A stretch of 64,000 nt of DNA from contig OZ020589.1 in NCBI GenBank assembly GCA_963971535.1, positions 75,281,811 through 75,345,810 on the forward strand. Reading direction: 5' to 3'. Positions within the stretch are counted from its first letter, which is position 1, and each line of letters begins with the position of its first letter. The translations under genes were made by a program, and so were the position numbers. The notes under the pieces were generated by a model. The model worked only from the letters and a program-made list of their open reading frames with translations. It was not told the DNA's origin and did not search any database. Shown piece by piece: positions 8,699 to 20,178 of this stretch. Source of the DNA: Notolepis coatsorum (taxonomy: Eukaryota; Chordata; Actinopteri; Aulopiformes; Paralepididae).

Positions 8699-10441
8699 TA
8701 TCTATGGCGGGTGAGTGACTTGGCGGTTTGGGCCTATATACATTGATTAGGCCGACTATTCACAAATACTTGCTGTCATGCCCAGACATGCTAACTGCCC
8801 AATGCCCATCCAACTAGCGGGGCTTCCCAATGACTTCTGTTACTTGCTAAAGCTGACCTCATGGTCATACTTGTGTATCGCCTCTTTGGAAGCTAACGAG
8901 CTAGCTGAACAATGTACATAATAGGCTAACGTGCTATCCGGATTCATCACTAGCTTACGCGCTAGCCTCGGGCTAGCCAGCGGGCTTCGTCTATAGTCTG
9001 CGTTGAGACATTCGAGACCCGTTAATGGTTACGTATTTTGGTTGCTGTTGCTGTTCAAAGGGACATTGGTTTGCACAATCCAAGAGTGATCGAATCCCTA
9101 ACTAACTTCTGGTATGCTTTTATTTTTATATCCAGGTTGTTTTGAGCTTTGGGATCCATAGTAGAAGCCAAGGTCGGTTGAATATGCATATACAATATAT
9201 GATAACAGGTTGGGTCGGGTATGGCTTGCACTTCATGGCTATATGGTTATATGGCCTGCACTTTAGCCATGACCCTCTTTTCCTTTCTTTTTTCTTTCTT
9301 ATTGTCGCTGTTTTTATGTCATCTGTATGCGCGATTTAAATGTGATCCGATTCTACCTTGGACTAACTGCTGATTTGCCTTAATTTTGTTTTGAATTTTC
9401 CGTGATCCATTTATGCTATAACGTTGCGACATTAATATGCAGACTCCAAGGTAGATGGTTACAGGGTTGATGCTGAGTAATTATATAATAATTATTGTCG
9501 CTGTTTTAATGGCATTTGAATGAGCAATTTAACTGTGATTCGATCCTACCTTGGACTAACTGCTCCGACCGATATCTTTATTGAAACAATGTATGATAAC
9601 AGGTGGTGTCAGGTGTTGCTTATTACCATCCCCGGATTAATTAATGAATGTGTTTAATTCTATTCTTACATAGGTTATGTCATTTCAGCCGTTGTGCCTG
9701 TTCAGAGGGACAGCTAAAGGGGTGCACTTTGACCATAACCCTTTTTTTTCCCTTCCTTTTTTTGTCATTGTTTAATTGACATTGTTCACACAATTTTGCA
9801 CAATTAACCTGTGACCCGATCCTGCCTTAGACTATCGGCTGGGATGCTTTAATTTAATTTTGTTTTGAATTTTCCTATACCCTTTTGGGCTATAACAATG
9901 CGACGTTGAAGCGCAGATTCGGAAATAGTTGGCTGCAGGTTGATGTGGAGTTATTATTTAATAATGGCTATTTTTACCATTATGGTTGTCTCATGTTGGG
10001 GCCAGGGCTCAGGTGGGTTTCGACCGATATCTTTATTGAATTTTATTTTTATTATTATTTGTGTTTATTGGACTAGTGGGGGTTTACTCAGGGGTTTATC
10101 TAGAGGGGGGTTGGAGTGGGGAGCGTCTTATTGATCCATGTCTCTAGTGGGAAGTGATAGGAAGATGACCATCCTCAGTGGATGGGGCATAGGGTGGGGA
10201 TTGGAGAGTGGGTATAGGGGGCCTTATAATAGGACGGGGGGGTTAGGGTTTAGAGTAGAAGGAGGGGGGGTTGTAGCTGGGGTGGTATTTTTATGTGTTT
10301 TATGTACTGTTGTCTTATATGTGTGTAATTGTTCCTCCTCTGAACTCCTGGGATTGACCGTCCGGGCCCGCCGGGATCAGCACCTCTGTACTCAGCCTGG
10401 CTGCACTGGTATGTTCTCTACGCATTTATACAAGCTCGACC
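8699..10441 (+). other. Long inter-ORF spacer of the LINE with degenerate repeats
   Basis: 1.74 kb without a convincing ORF. A block with ATTTAA, TGTGATCCGATTC, TACCTTGGACTAACTGCT and ATTTTGTTTTGAATTTTCC recurs in diverged form near 9330-9475, 9530-9600 and 9795-9925, so the spacer grew by tandem duplication. Around 8880-8990 there are many GCTAGC/GCTAAC words. Translation of ORF2 across such a gap would need its own initiation route. Confidence 0.7.
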
Positions 10442-13400
10442 ATGGCTAAATTGAATATTTTAATTTGGAACGCAGGAGGGCTTAACGCCCCACACAAGCG
10501 TGCCAGTGTCCTTTGGCTATTGAAGAGGAGAAATATTGACCTTGCTCTCCTTAGTGAGACGCATTTATTGGTAGGTGACGTGTCAAGACTGGCAAATCGG
10601 CAATATCACGTTATCTCCTCATCCTCAGCCGATGATAAGACGAAAGGAGTAGTCATAGTTACAAGACGTAACCTTGATATCAAAATCTTGGATGTATGGT
10701 CGGACACGGAGGGAAGGATTACTATAGCAAAAGTTGAATTCTTGCATAGGAAGATGGCTATAATAGCATTGTATGCTCCTAACACATTTGATTCAGCGTT
10801 CTATAATACAATCACGAAGAATATGTTGGAACTTAATGGATACGCTCTCATTGTGGGTGGCGATTTTAATGCGTGCTGGGATGCGGAGATGGATAGGTCC
10901 GGGCCCTCTGAAACGAGCGACCAAAAACGGGCCTCTAAGGCCCTTAGGATGTGGACCAAAGACACGGGGCTCACAGACCTTTGGCGCTTATGCAACCCCA
11001 CCCTCAAAGATTACTCTCACCTGTCAGCCAGACACAAAAGCTTCTCTCGAATTGACTATGCATTCGCGTCCCCTAATATGTTTGATAGTTTCGATGTCTC
11101 ATTGGTTCCCTTGGCTCTCTCAGACCACAAGGGGATTTTCCTTACGGCAACCTTTGGCAGGCTCTCCGCAAGAGCTCCCAGATGGCGTTTTAATTCGACC
11201 TTGCTAAAGAACGATGACTTCTGTTCTGAGTTCAGGAGTAAACTAGCTGAATTTTTGCAGATCAACGTTGGCACAGTAGAAGACCCTAGGGTCCTGTGGA
11301 ACGCATTGAAAGGATTTATCAGGGGTCATGTCACACTATTTGCCTCCAATTTGCGAAAATCCCGGTCAAAAAAGCTAGAAGGACTGGAATCATTATATGC
11401 GGACCTATACGCATCCTTGCAAACTAACTATAATGAACGACTAAACACACAATGTAAGATAGTCAAAAAAGAAATAAACTCCATACTTAAACAACAGTCT
11501 GAGTTCTTGATACATAGGACAAGACAAAATTACTATTTTCACGGCTCCAGACCTAGCCATCTATTGGCAATGAAAATACGCTCAAATGATCATTTCTCGG
11601 ATATCCCCTCGATTAGGACGAGCCAGGGTGCAGTCACTACTGATTCGAAAAAGATCAATGACACTTTTAAAGAGTTTTACTCACAGTTATATAGCTCAGA
11701 GGGTAATCTTGATGACTCTAAATTTGAATCGTTCATTGGCGGGCTTGAGATACCCCACATTTCTGAGGAAGAGGCCAAGGAACTGGGGAGACCGATTACT
11801 ATCGTAGAATTGAGGGAGACGATTGTTGAAATGCAGAGGGGTAAGGCACCAGGCTGGGATGGTATTCCACCCGAAGTGTATTTAGCTTTCTGGGACCAAC
11901 TGGGTCCATTGATGCTCGATATGATCAATTACGCTATCGAACAAGGGGAGTTCTCAAGAGATGTCAATATGGCGTTGATTTCTTTACTTCTCAAGAAGGA
12001 CAAAGATCCCAATGATTGTGGTAGCTATAGACCCTTGAGTCTTCTCGGGGCCGATTTAAAGGTGTTTGCCAAGGTGCTGGCCCGTCGCCTGCAGAGATTT
12101 ATGTCTGTATTGATAACTGGTTTTATCCCGGGGCGTCTGGCTGCAGATAATCTTAGGAGGCTGTTGCATGTAATCGATAACAGTAAAGACAATACAACTC
12201 CATCCACAGTTCTGTCTTTGGATGCCATGAAGGCGTTTGACAGACTTGAGTGGTCATACCTGTGGAAGGTACTTGAGGTCATGGGTCTTGGAAAGAGTTT
12301 TATTCATATGATTAAAGTCCTGTATGCCTGGCCGTCTGCGATGATACTGACAGGCAAAAACTGTTCCACACTCTTTCCAGTCTCCAGATCTTCTAGACAG
12401 GGTTGCCCTCTGAGCCCGGGACTGTTCGCGCTTTCCCTCGAACCTTTGGCCCAATTTATTAGGCAATCGGAGGACATCGTCCCCATAATGGTCAACAATA
12501 CTCCACACAAAATTGCTCTCTATGCGGATGACCTGCTGATTTTCATGGACGACCCCTCCCGGTCGGCCACAAAATTATTGAGGATAATCGACGACTTTGG
12601 TAAATTGTCAGGTTTTAAGATTAACTGGAACAAATCAGCCTGCCTACCTCTTAATGAACTGGCCAAGGCGGTACGACTACCAGCTGATATCCCCATAGTA
12701 GAACATTTTAAATACTTGGGCATAGAGATATTCCCCACGCTGAACCAAACTACTAAGTACAACTTCACGGGTACTTATGATAAAATACGCCAGGATCTAG
12801 ACAGGTGGTCGTCCCTTCCTAACTCCTTACAAGCCCGGGCTTCCATAATCAAAATGAACATCCTGCCTAGGATACATTTTATTAGCTCAATGCTCCCCCT
12901 GCCCCCTCCAATAGACCACTGGCGCAAGGTACAATCGATGGTATCTAAGTTTATCTGGAATAACAAACGCCCGAGAATCAAAAGGGCTACTACTCAACGT
13001 AGAAAACAATATGGGGGCCTCGCAATCCCTGATTTTAAAACTTTATTTCTGGTCCTTTTCACTGAGACCTCTGATGTGCTGGCTAGACCCTGTAGAGGCT
13101 GTATCGTGGCGCTCCTTAGAAGCGGCGGCGGTATCTCCGCTAAGATTGCAGGATGTAGTGTACTCCACTGTCTCTATTTCGAAATGCCGGCTGAGGTATG
13201 GACCGATCATAACTCACGTGATCCAAACGTGGCGTAATGTACAGAGGTCGTGTGGGGTTAAATGCCCTTGGCACCTGGACTCTCCAATTTTTAATAACCA
13301 GCAATTACTTGTTGGACACAAGCCGGTTAATATTCCTCAATGGCAAAGGAGGGGAGTGCATACTCTGGAGGATATTTATGATAAGAACGGCCTCCGTGCG

Positions 13401-14201
13401 TTTCAGGACTTAAGAGAATTTTATGATCTTCCCGGCGAGTCCTTCTTTCTTTACCTTCAACTAAGGTCAGCACTGAGGGCGCATGGCGTACCGTGGGCTC
13501 AAGCCTTGCACCCACACCCCTTCCTCAGGCTCATAGTGGACAGGACGACATCCAGAGGGTTTGTCTCCGACTTTTATACGCTCTTAATTCAATCCACGTA
13601 TACAAATTTATCATTGGATACAATCTGGCGTGTGGATATCCCGGAGTTGGACCCCGAGTTTGACTGGGATGATGTTTGGGCAAATGTGGCATTATCTTCC
13701 CGCAACCCCAATCACCAGCAAATTAATTTTAATTATATTCATAGGACCTATCTTACACCTAGGAAGCTATATGCTATGGGACTGATAACCGACTCTCGGT
13801 GCACTTTGTGCTCTCAAAAGGCCACTGGCACTTATATGCATATGTATTGGGATTGCCCACCAGTGGCCCGCTTCTGGAGGTCAATAACGGACAAACTTTC
13901 AGATCTGTGTGGCTTAACTATCCCATTCACAGCTGTTACGCTACTCCTGAACGATATAACGACACTACCCGCGTCCGTACAACTGAAAAGGGTTGTCCTA
14001 GCGGGCGTCACAGCAGCGAAGAAGCTAATAGCAATGAGATGGAAGGAGCCTGAGAAGCTTACAATGATTAACTGGTCCCTAACTCTATTGGATGTGATTT
14101 ATCTTGAGATATCCACAGCCCGGGTGATTGGGGTGGGGCAGGCTGGAATTGACCTGTGGTTCGCAGCAGCTGAGAAGGTAAAGACTGCAGTGTGCGGCTG
14201 A
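10442..14201 (+). CDS. LINE ORF2 protein: AP endonuclease plus reverse transcriptase, one frameshift
   Basis: The frame opens at ATG 10442 and runs to about 13040, then continues one frame over to the stop at 14201, about 1250 residues in total. Endonuclease landmarks in order: NILIWNAGGLN, LLSETHL, ALYAPN, VGGDFNACWD, SRIDYAFAS, LSDHKGI. RT landmarks: GSYRPLSLLGADLKVFAKVL, GFIPGRLAADNLRR, LSLDAMKAFDRLEW, SRQGCPLSPGLFAL and IALYADDLLIF (catalytic YADD). The C-terminal part has a CCHC-like CTLCSQ...YMHMYWDC. The only break I see is one extra A in the AAAA run at 13037-13040. It nicks DNA and primes reverse transcription at the target. Confidence 0.92.
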
Positions 14202-14738
14202 GCGGGGTTGAGGTGCGTGTTCGGGTGAGTCCGGCGGTCTCTTGGGAGGGGGAGGAGGAAATGTTTTGTCTGTCTTGTCTTTTGTCTTGTCATCTTGAGT
14301 TTAGCTGGGGATATTATGGGGGGGCATCTATTTAACTATTTCTTCACTGTTTGGCCACTTTTACACGGTCTCTGTGAGTCTATGGAACACCTCTACAGGT
14401 TTTTGTTTTTTCATGAAGGTTCATTGCTCTGTTTTCGGGTCGTGTTCTCAAAAAATGGTCCTTGTGGTGGATTGGAGATGTACGTTTTATTAATATAGGG
14501 TCACACGGCCGGGAATCGGGGCTGAACACTGGGAAAGACCATTTATTAGATAGTACCCCTTGAAATTAAAATTTAGAAGGTTGAACTCTGTTTTCTTTTC
14601 TCTTGTCTGTATAATTGTTAGTCTGTATTATTATTATTGTTTTTGTTATTTTCTAGTGAAGTTCTATGTACTGTGATTGTGGTTAATGTGTTGTCTTGTT
14701 TCATGTGAATAATAATAAAAAATTTGATAAAAAAAAAA
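14202..14738 (+). other. 3' UTR and A-rich tail of the LINE
   Basis: About 540 bp with T-rich stretches, ending in A-rich sequence and eight As before the target duplication. No ORF. Confidence 0.85.
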
Positions 14739-15705
14739 GAATGGACAGGGCGGACCTCCCCCCGCCCCACTACCTTGCCAAGATAGGTGACGGTCGCCCT
14801 GCCAAACTCGCACTTGGCCAGGTTCAGTGTCAAGTTCGCCCCAACAAGCCGTCCAAACACCTCCCGCAAACTAGCTATGTGCCCCTCCCACTCGTCAGAG
14901 TAAATGACGAGATCGTCGAGGTAGGCCTCACAACAAGCCATGCCCGACAACACATGATTAACCAACCTCTGGAAGGTCGCAGGCGCGTTGCGCATCCCAA
15001 ACGGCATCACCGTGTATTGCAGGAAACTGTCAGGTGTCACGAATGCAGAAATGAGTTTAGCCCGGTTCGTAAGTGGCACCTGCCAGTACCCTTTTAGCAA
15101 ATCCAACTTAGTTACAAAAGACGCGCCCCCCACCCTGTCGACACAGTCCTCCATCCTGGGCAACGGGAAACTATCTGGCCTAGTCACATTATTTACCCGA
15201 CGAAAATCAGTGCAAAATCTATCTGTCTTATCAGATTTATCCACCAATAAGCACGGCGAGCTCCACGGGCTAAAGCTGGGCTCAGCGATGCCATTAGCGA
15301 GCATATATTCCACCTCTTTTTGTAACCATGCGCATTTGTGTGGATTCACGCAATACGCATGTCGTTTAATGGGCAATGCCTCCCCGGATCCCCCACATCA
15401 ATGTCATGGTACAAGACACTCGTGCGCGAAGGGATATCAGAGAAAAGTTCGCCATGAGTCCTAACCAGGCCCATGATATCAGCTCGCTGTAGCTCCGATA
15501 AATGGCCCAGACGACAGCCAAGAGTGACCAAAGACTCTGTGTTTGTAAGACGGCCCTCCACAACCGCTTTAGACGGGATAATCACATCATCCTCCAGCCC
15601 ACCACCGCCGTCTGAAAGAGAAAGACTGTCATTACTCATATCGACACTAGATGGGGCCAACACACAAGCCGACACCGGCATAGCGGCCACCACAGTACTG
15701 GCCAC
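14739..15705 (-). pseudogene. pol: Gypsy pol: linker and reverse transcriptase
   Basis: The minus-strand linker (15705-15380) ends near RTSVLYHDIDVG, then after a frameshift the RT begins with PIKRHAYCVNPHKC. RT landmarks: VEYMLANGIAEPSFSPWSSP, CTDFRRVNNVTRPDSFPLPR, FVTKLDLLKGYWQVPL (catalytic Asp), MPFGMRNAPATFQRL and CEAYLDDLVIYSDEW (YLDD, catalytic pair present). ANLTLNLAKCEF and TYLGKVVG follow. The LINE then interrupts, and 6988-7616 carries on. Catalytic residues are intact but the frameshift near 15380-15400 and the insertion inactivate it. Confidence 0.9.
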
Positions 15706-17567
15706 GTATGAAACGGCTTAATCATATTAATATGACACAGGCGGGTCTTCTGCCCACGATCCGGTGTCTCAATAATGTAATTCAGCTCCCCTACCCTAAC
15801 CCGATACGGTCCACTAAATCGAGCCTGTAGACTGGACCCTGTTACCGGAAGTAACACCAAGACCCTCTCCCCTGGCACAAACGTCCTATCCCGAGCCTTC
15901 CTATCATACCACCCCTTCATCCATTTTTGTGTGTCGATCAGATTTGTTCTCGCCAGATCACATGCCCTCTTCAGCTTTTCCCTAAAGCCACAGACATAGT
16001 CCAACAGGTTTTTCGGCTCGCTCTCCCCCAACCACTTCTCCCTCAACAACCTGAGCGGCCCCCTCATTGAATGTGCAAACACCAACTCCGCAGGGCTGAA
16101 ACCCAAAGATTCCTGTACCACTTCCCTTGCGGCAAACAACATCAAATGAACCCCCTCATCCCAATCATCCTCTGTATCACGACAGAACGCCCGAAGCATA
16201 GTCTTTAACGTGGAGTGGAATCTTTCTAACGCCCCCTGTGACTCCGGGTGGTATGGACTAGAGAAGCTATGTGATATATCCAGCTGTTTCAAAACCTGCG
16301 AGAAGATACGAGATAAGAAATTCGTCCCTTGATCGGATTGGACCACGCGAGGTAAACCGAACACAGAGAAGAACCTCACCAAGGCCTGTGACACTGTCTT
16401 GGCCGTTATCCGTTTCAATGGAATCGCTTCGGGGAAACGTGTGTTGGCACACATAATGGTCAAAAGAAAACTATTACCTGCCTTAGTTCTAGGGAGCGGC
16501 CCCACACAATCAATAATAACCCTCTCAAAGGGTTCCCCCACTGCCGGGATAGGATAGAGCGGCGCCCGTGGAATGACGTCATTGGGTTCCCCCACCACTT
16601 GACACGTAGAACACCCCCTGCAGTGCTGCGCCACATCCCGTTTCAACCCTGGCCAAAAAAAATTATGCAGCACCCTATCAAACGTCGTTGACCCCCAAAT
16701 GCCCTGCGAGCCTATGATCATGAGCCAAACAAAGGATGTCATGACGGTACTTAAACGGAACCACAACCTGCGTCACCACATTCCAATCATTCCCCAATGA
16801 CGCATCGGGATCAGGGGACCATTTACGCAGCAACACCCCGTCTCCCAGGACATAACAGCTTTTAAGGCCCTTACTCTCTCCTTCCCCCACAGCGGACGCA
16901 AAAAGCCCCGACAGGCTTGAATCCCTACCATGTTCTGCGATAAGTTCCTCAAGAGCGAAAGAGAACCCAGCCGCGCTACTGGCAACTTCAGCCGAGGAAA
17001 TAGTGGGCAGCAATGAACCGGCTGAAACAGAAGAAACAACATCATCAGACTCAAGTTGGTCAACTGTAGGGGCAAGCTGAGACAATAACGACGAGCCAGG
17101 CTGCCCCTGGAGCGCCCCCTCCCTCTCAGGCTCCTCGCCGTCAGCCGCTACTATGGTATCGAACAAGTCCACATCGCCCTCTTCCTCGGCCCGAGCTCTA
17201 ACAACCATGGCTCGCGTCACCGCACATGAAGAGAACACCCTCGGATACGCCTCTGCCAGGGTGTCTACAGCCCCAGACTGTGCTGGCACACAAGTCACAT
17301 CTGCCTTCACGAGGACCCTACCCCCTGCCAAATCGTTCCCGAGGATTAGTGACACCCCCGCAACCGGGAAACAACTTTCTACCCCAATGACGACCGGGCC
17401 CGACACCAACTCAGATGTGTCCCTTAATATGGTCACAGGAACCCTCACCCCATCACTAGCCAAGGATACAAAACCCCCGCTGATAAATGGTAGGTAAACT
17501 TTAATATCTTCACCCCTTTTGTCGTACTCAACCGATGTGCGTGTGGGTGCCATCACCAACGAAATCT
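15706..17567 (-). pseudogene. pol: Gypsy pol: protease remnant and integrase
   Basis: Minus strand. Protease sequence includes VPVTILRDTSELVSG and AGVSLILGNDLAGG. Compared with the relative at 21099-22006, the stretch after the DT pair is missing, which suggests an in-frame internal deletion. An acidic linker follows. The integrase has its HHCC finger (LAHDHRLAGHLG ... CRGCSTC), then FERVIIDCVGPL, RVVQSDQGTNF and HPESQGALERFHS, giving the D, D, E catalytic triad. The C-terminal part has SGPYRVRVGELNYIIETPDR. Frameshifts at about 16684 (inside the zinc finger) and about 15706 break it. It lies upstream of RT. Confidence 0.9.
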
Positions 17568-18697
17568 GCTTACTGTTCCTTTATATGGCCTCTTTTCCCG
17601 CAGTTAAAGCACTTGAGTGTCTCAGACCTCACGCCTCGCTCAACCGCCTCGCCCCCACTGATACCACCAGTGCCCACAGTCTTGTCGCCGAAACCCCACC
17701 TCGGCCTACTTTCCACATTGCGCACAGGGTAACTTGGCCTGTCAAAGAGTGTCTTGTGCGTCAGCACAAACTCGTCCGCCAGGCTCGCAGCCACCGAACA
17801 CTCAGTCACCTCATGCTCATTCATGTACATAGCAACATTATCGGGCAAACAATACGATTTGAACTCCTCAAGGAGCACGAGCTCCCGCCTCTTAAGCAGG
17901 GTGTCCACCTTCTCCGACGTGCACCACCGGTCAAATAACAGCTCTTTCTCATATGCAAACTCCACATAAGTCTGCGAGCTGCCCTTTCTCAGAGCCCTGA
18001 ACCGCTGTCTGTACGCCTCAGGCACCAGCTCATACGCCCTGAGAATCGCAGCTTTGACCGCCTCGTAGTTTTGGGTATTCGGGCACAGTGACGCATATAC
18101 ATGTTGGGCTTTTCCCGTAAGAGCACTCTGGAGCAGCAACGTCCAGTGTTCGACCGGCCACCTCAGTGTTGTGGCTACATTTTCGAACATGGACAAATAT
18201 TTATCCACATCTTTCTCTGAAAACTGTGGTACGAGACGTAGATATTTAGTTACATCGAACCTATCCTCAGGGTGTGCCGCCCGCGCCTCTACCCCAAACC
18301 TCCTGAGTTCGAGCTTGTGCGTGCGAGTGCGCTCCGCTTCGGCTTGGTCACGGTCAACACGCTCCAACTCGCGCGCATGCACACGTTCCGCCTCCGCACG
18401 CACATGGTCCGCCTCCTCACGCTTGAACCTGAGCTGCTCTAATTCCAACTTTCGCAGCCCTAGTGAGCCATCAGAGGCTTGGTCTAACCCCTCATCATCA
18501 TCGTCATGCAACACCTCTTTGGTGGTCAGAGCCTCTGCCAATATCCCCCGCTGCTGCGCCTTCCTACCTGGGGCAAGCTTAACCCCATAATGCTCCGCTA
18601 TCCCCGCCAGCTCATCTTTCGTGCACACACCTAACAACCCCACTGTCGGCCTACGCACAAAGTCTGCCACTGTCACTGTAAAACATGGGTCACACAC
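17568..18697 (-). pseudogene. gag: Gypsy gag with one zinc knuckle
   Basis: About 375 codons. An N-terminal helical region (GVCTKDELAGIAEHYGVKL) is followed by a charged coiled-coil-like stretch rich in Arg/Glu. A SCAN-like capsid segment follows with VPQFSEKDVDKYLSMFENVA and LRAYELVPEAYRQRFRAL, then CFNCGKRGHIKEQ. The knuckle's final Cys is replaced by TAA because of a 2-nt shift; read in the other frame the protein would run on into protease. The annotated first codon is GTG, and no in-frame ATG is obvious where the relative at 22879 has one. Capsid protein of the particle; the break makes it non-functional as read. Confidence 0.85.
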
Positions 18698-18768
18698 ACG
18701 ACAATGTCAACCATACCTCACAGTGTGGATCCAGCCCAGCGGCCACAACCAAATGTTTGCTCCGAGTA

Positions 18769-18786
18769 GTTTGGCACGAGCCCCCA
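18769..18786 (-). promoter_or_regulatory. Primer-binding site, tRNA-Pro-like
   Basis: Directly after the 5' LTR the minus strand reads TGGGGGCTCGTGCC. The first 11 bases match a tRNA-Pro primer site (TGGGGGCTCGTCCGGGAT). The rest diverges. The position is exactly where a PBS should be. Confidence 0.7.
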
Positions 18787-19158
18787 TATTACGTAACCAT
18801 TGACTACAGGAAGGCTCGTTATCTGGTCAATGTTACATAATAAAGAGACGGTAGCCAAAGTATCTAAATAAAGAATATTTAATGTATAATTACAATGGTT
18901 TTGTAATAAAAATGAACATCAAATAATAAACAGACAAACACAAAACTATACAGACAGGATCAGCACCAGACGGAAGGGATGACAGACTACTTATACACAG
19001 GGGAATGACGAGACAACACACACCTGGGGTAATGGTAATTGGGTACACCTGGGGGAAAACAATAGGGACTACACACCATGACAGAGGACTACATCTAGAC
19101 ATGACGACTCACATTAGGAGCGCCTGATCAGGGCACAAAAATATACCCCCACATAACA
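18787..19158 (-). mobile_element. 5' LTR of the integrase-first Gypsy element
   Basis: 372 bp, paired with 6251-6618. Its TATA region reads TGTATAAG rather than TATATAAG, and it carries a 4-bp ACAG insertion near 19080. GTAAC follows at 19159-19163. Confidence 0.93.
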
Positions 19159-19163
19159 GTAAC

Positions 19164-19741
19164 CAAACTGTGATAGCAGCCTGTACCATAGGGCTTAGGT
19201 CCCTAGAGGGAGGCAGAGAGCCAATGTTAGGCAGAGAGCCAATGTTAGGTGGAGGGCACTGCCCAATGTTAGGTGGAGGGCACTGCCCAATGTTACCATC
19301 TTGCCCAGTCCAGCCAGGACCGGGCCTAGGACGTGACAGTACCTCCCCCTCAACGGGGGGCTTCCAGACCCCCGAAAACAACGTCCATAACCAGGTGAGG
19401 GAGGAAGCCGGAACCCCGGAGAGGACCCAGGGAGAGGACCCGAAGACCAGGGACCGGGAGGCCGAGCGAAAACCCCAGGAGGAGCATAGCAGCCAGGGGG
19501 GCTGAAAACGGGCGCAGATGCCCGGAGAGGGGGGGTGAGGAAGGGGAGCTGGACCCCGGAGCCGGATCCCGGACGCGAGACCCTTCAGCCGCCGGACTAG
19601 GAACCGGTTCAGGAAAGCCGGAACGGAGGTGCGTAGGCGACGACCCCCGGAGCAGGATCCCACGCAGACCACGGCGAAGGCCACGGCGAAGACCACGGCG
19701 ACGACCACGGCGAGGACCAGGACGCCGATCACGGCGCAGAG
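19164..19741 (-). mobile_element. 3' remnant of another Gypsy element: internal tail, polypurine tract, LTR start
   Basis: Minus strand: a GC-rich tail with Arg-rich coding appearance (19360-19740) leads to GTTGAGGGGGAGGTAC, a polypurine tract. TGTCACGTCCTAGG follows at 19339 downward, an LTR start. The same tract-plus-TG layout occurs at 48262-48281. The LTR is cut off at the GTAAC site by the element at 6251-19158. Protein identity of the tail is unclear. Confidence 0.6.
19203..19300. repeat. Short tandem repeats in the LTR remnant
   Basis: GGCAGAGAGCCAATGTTA occurs twice, then GGTGGAGGGCACTGCCCAAT twice in tandem. A separate CCACGGCGA-type repeat lies at about 19660-19730. Confidence 0.85.
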
Positions 19742-20174
19742 CTGGACTGTTTGTGAAGAAAATGTTTAAGTAATTGGCCACATCCAGCTTGTCTGTGATG
19801 AGCGTGTTATCTGTCTTTAGGTTTATATTTGAAAATCTGGTTTTAAGTTTTTTACTGCAGCCTAGTTGATTATTGAGTAATTTCCAAAGTTCACATGGTT
19901 TATTTTTGTTTTCCTCAGTTTTTTCATTGATGAAATTCTTTTTTCCAGTTTTGATCATGGAGTTTACGTCATTTCTTAGTCTCTTTCTTTGCAGTTTGAG
20001 TTCAGTCACGTGGGCTTGGAGTTCACTGCTTGAGCTTTTGGTATAAGCTTTGACTGACTTTTACGAAACTCAGATAATTTTTTGTCTCTGGTTTTCATAG
20101 TGGTCAATATTTCGGAGTGCATCCACGGGTCAGCGCGATTTTTTACCCTGGTGGACTCTCCAGTTCTAGGTTAA
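19742..20174 (-). pseudogene. L2/CR1-type LINE: region between endonuclease and RT
   Basis: Minus strand: VKNRADPWMHSEILTTMKTR and later LRNDVNSMIKTGKKNFINEK, ENKNKPCELWKLLNNQLG, DKLDVANYLNIFFTNS. This is the linker that precedes RT in Jockey-superfamily LINEs. RT itself is absent, since the sequence joins a Gypsy remnant at 19741. The same LINE continues at 24021-24512 beyond the LTR element inserted at 20179. Confidence 0.75.
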
Positions 20175-20178
20175 AGGC

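Larger units (their letters stand above)
7617..14738 (+). mobile_element. Full-length L1-like LINE with 17-bp target duplication
   Basis: A 7.1-kb element lies between exact copies of GAATGGACAGGGCGGAC at 7600-7616 and 14739-14755. The sequence flanking both copies is Gypsy pol and rejoins in frame when the insert is removed, so both LINE ends are exact. It has a 173-bp 5' UTR, ORF1, a long spacer, ORF2, a 3' UTR and an A-rich tail (AATAATAATAAAAAATTTG then poly-A). The architecture is that of the L1/Tx1 group. Being full length with an exact duplication and only one visible frame break, it is a young copy. Confidence 0.95.
6251..19158 (-). mobile_element. Ty3/Gypsy retrotransposon with integrase before RT (Gmr1-like order), split by a LINE
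   Basis: Two LTRs (6251-6618 and 18787-19158) flank gag, protease, integrase, RT and RNase H on the minus strand, in that order. The target duplication is GTAAC at 6246-6250 and 19159-19163. Without the nested LINE (7617-14738 plus one target copy) the element is about 5.8 kb. Most Gypsy elements have integrase last. The integrase-first order is known for the Gmr1-like lineage first described from Atlantic cod. LTR divergence is low (about five substitutions and a 4-bp indel), yet gag-pol has at least four frameshifts. Confidence 0.93.
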
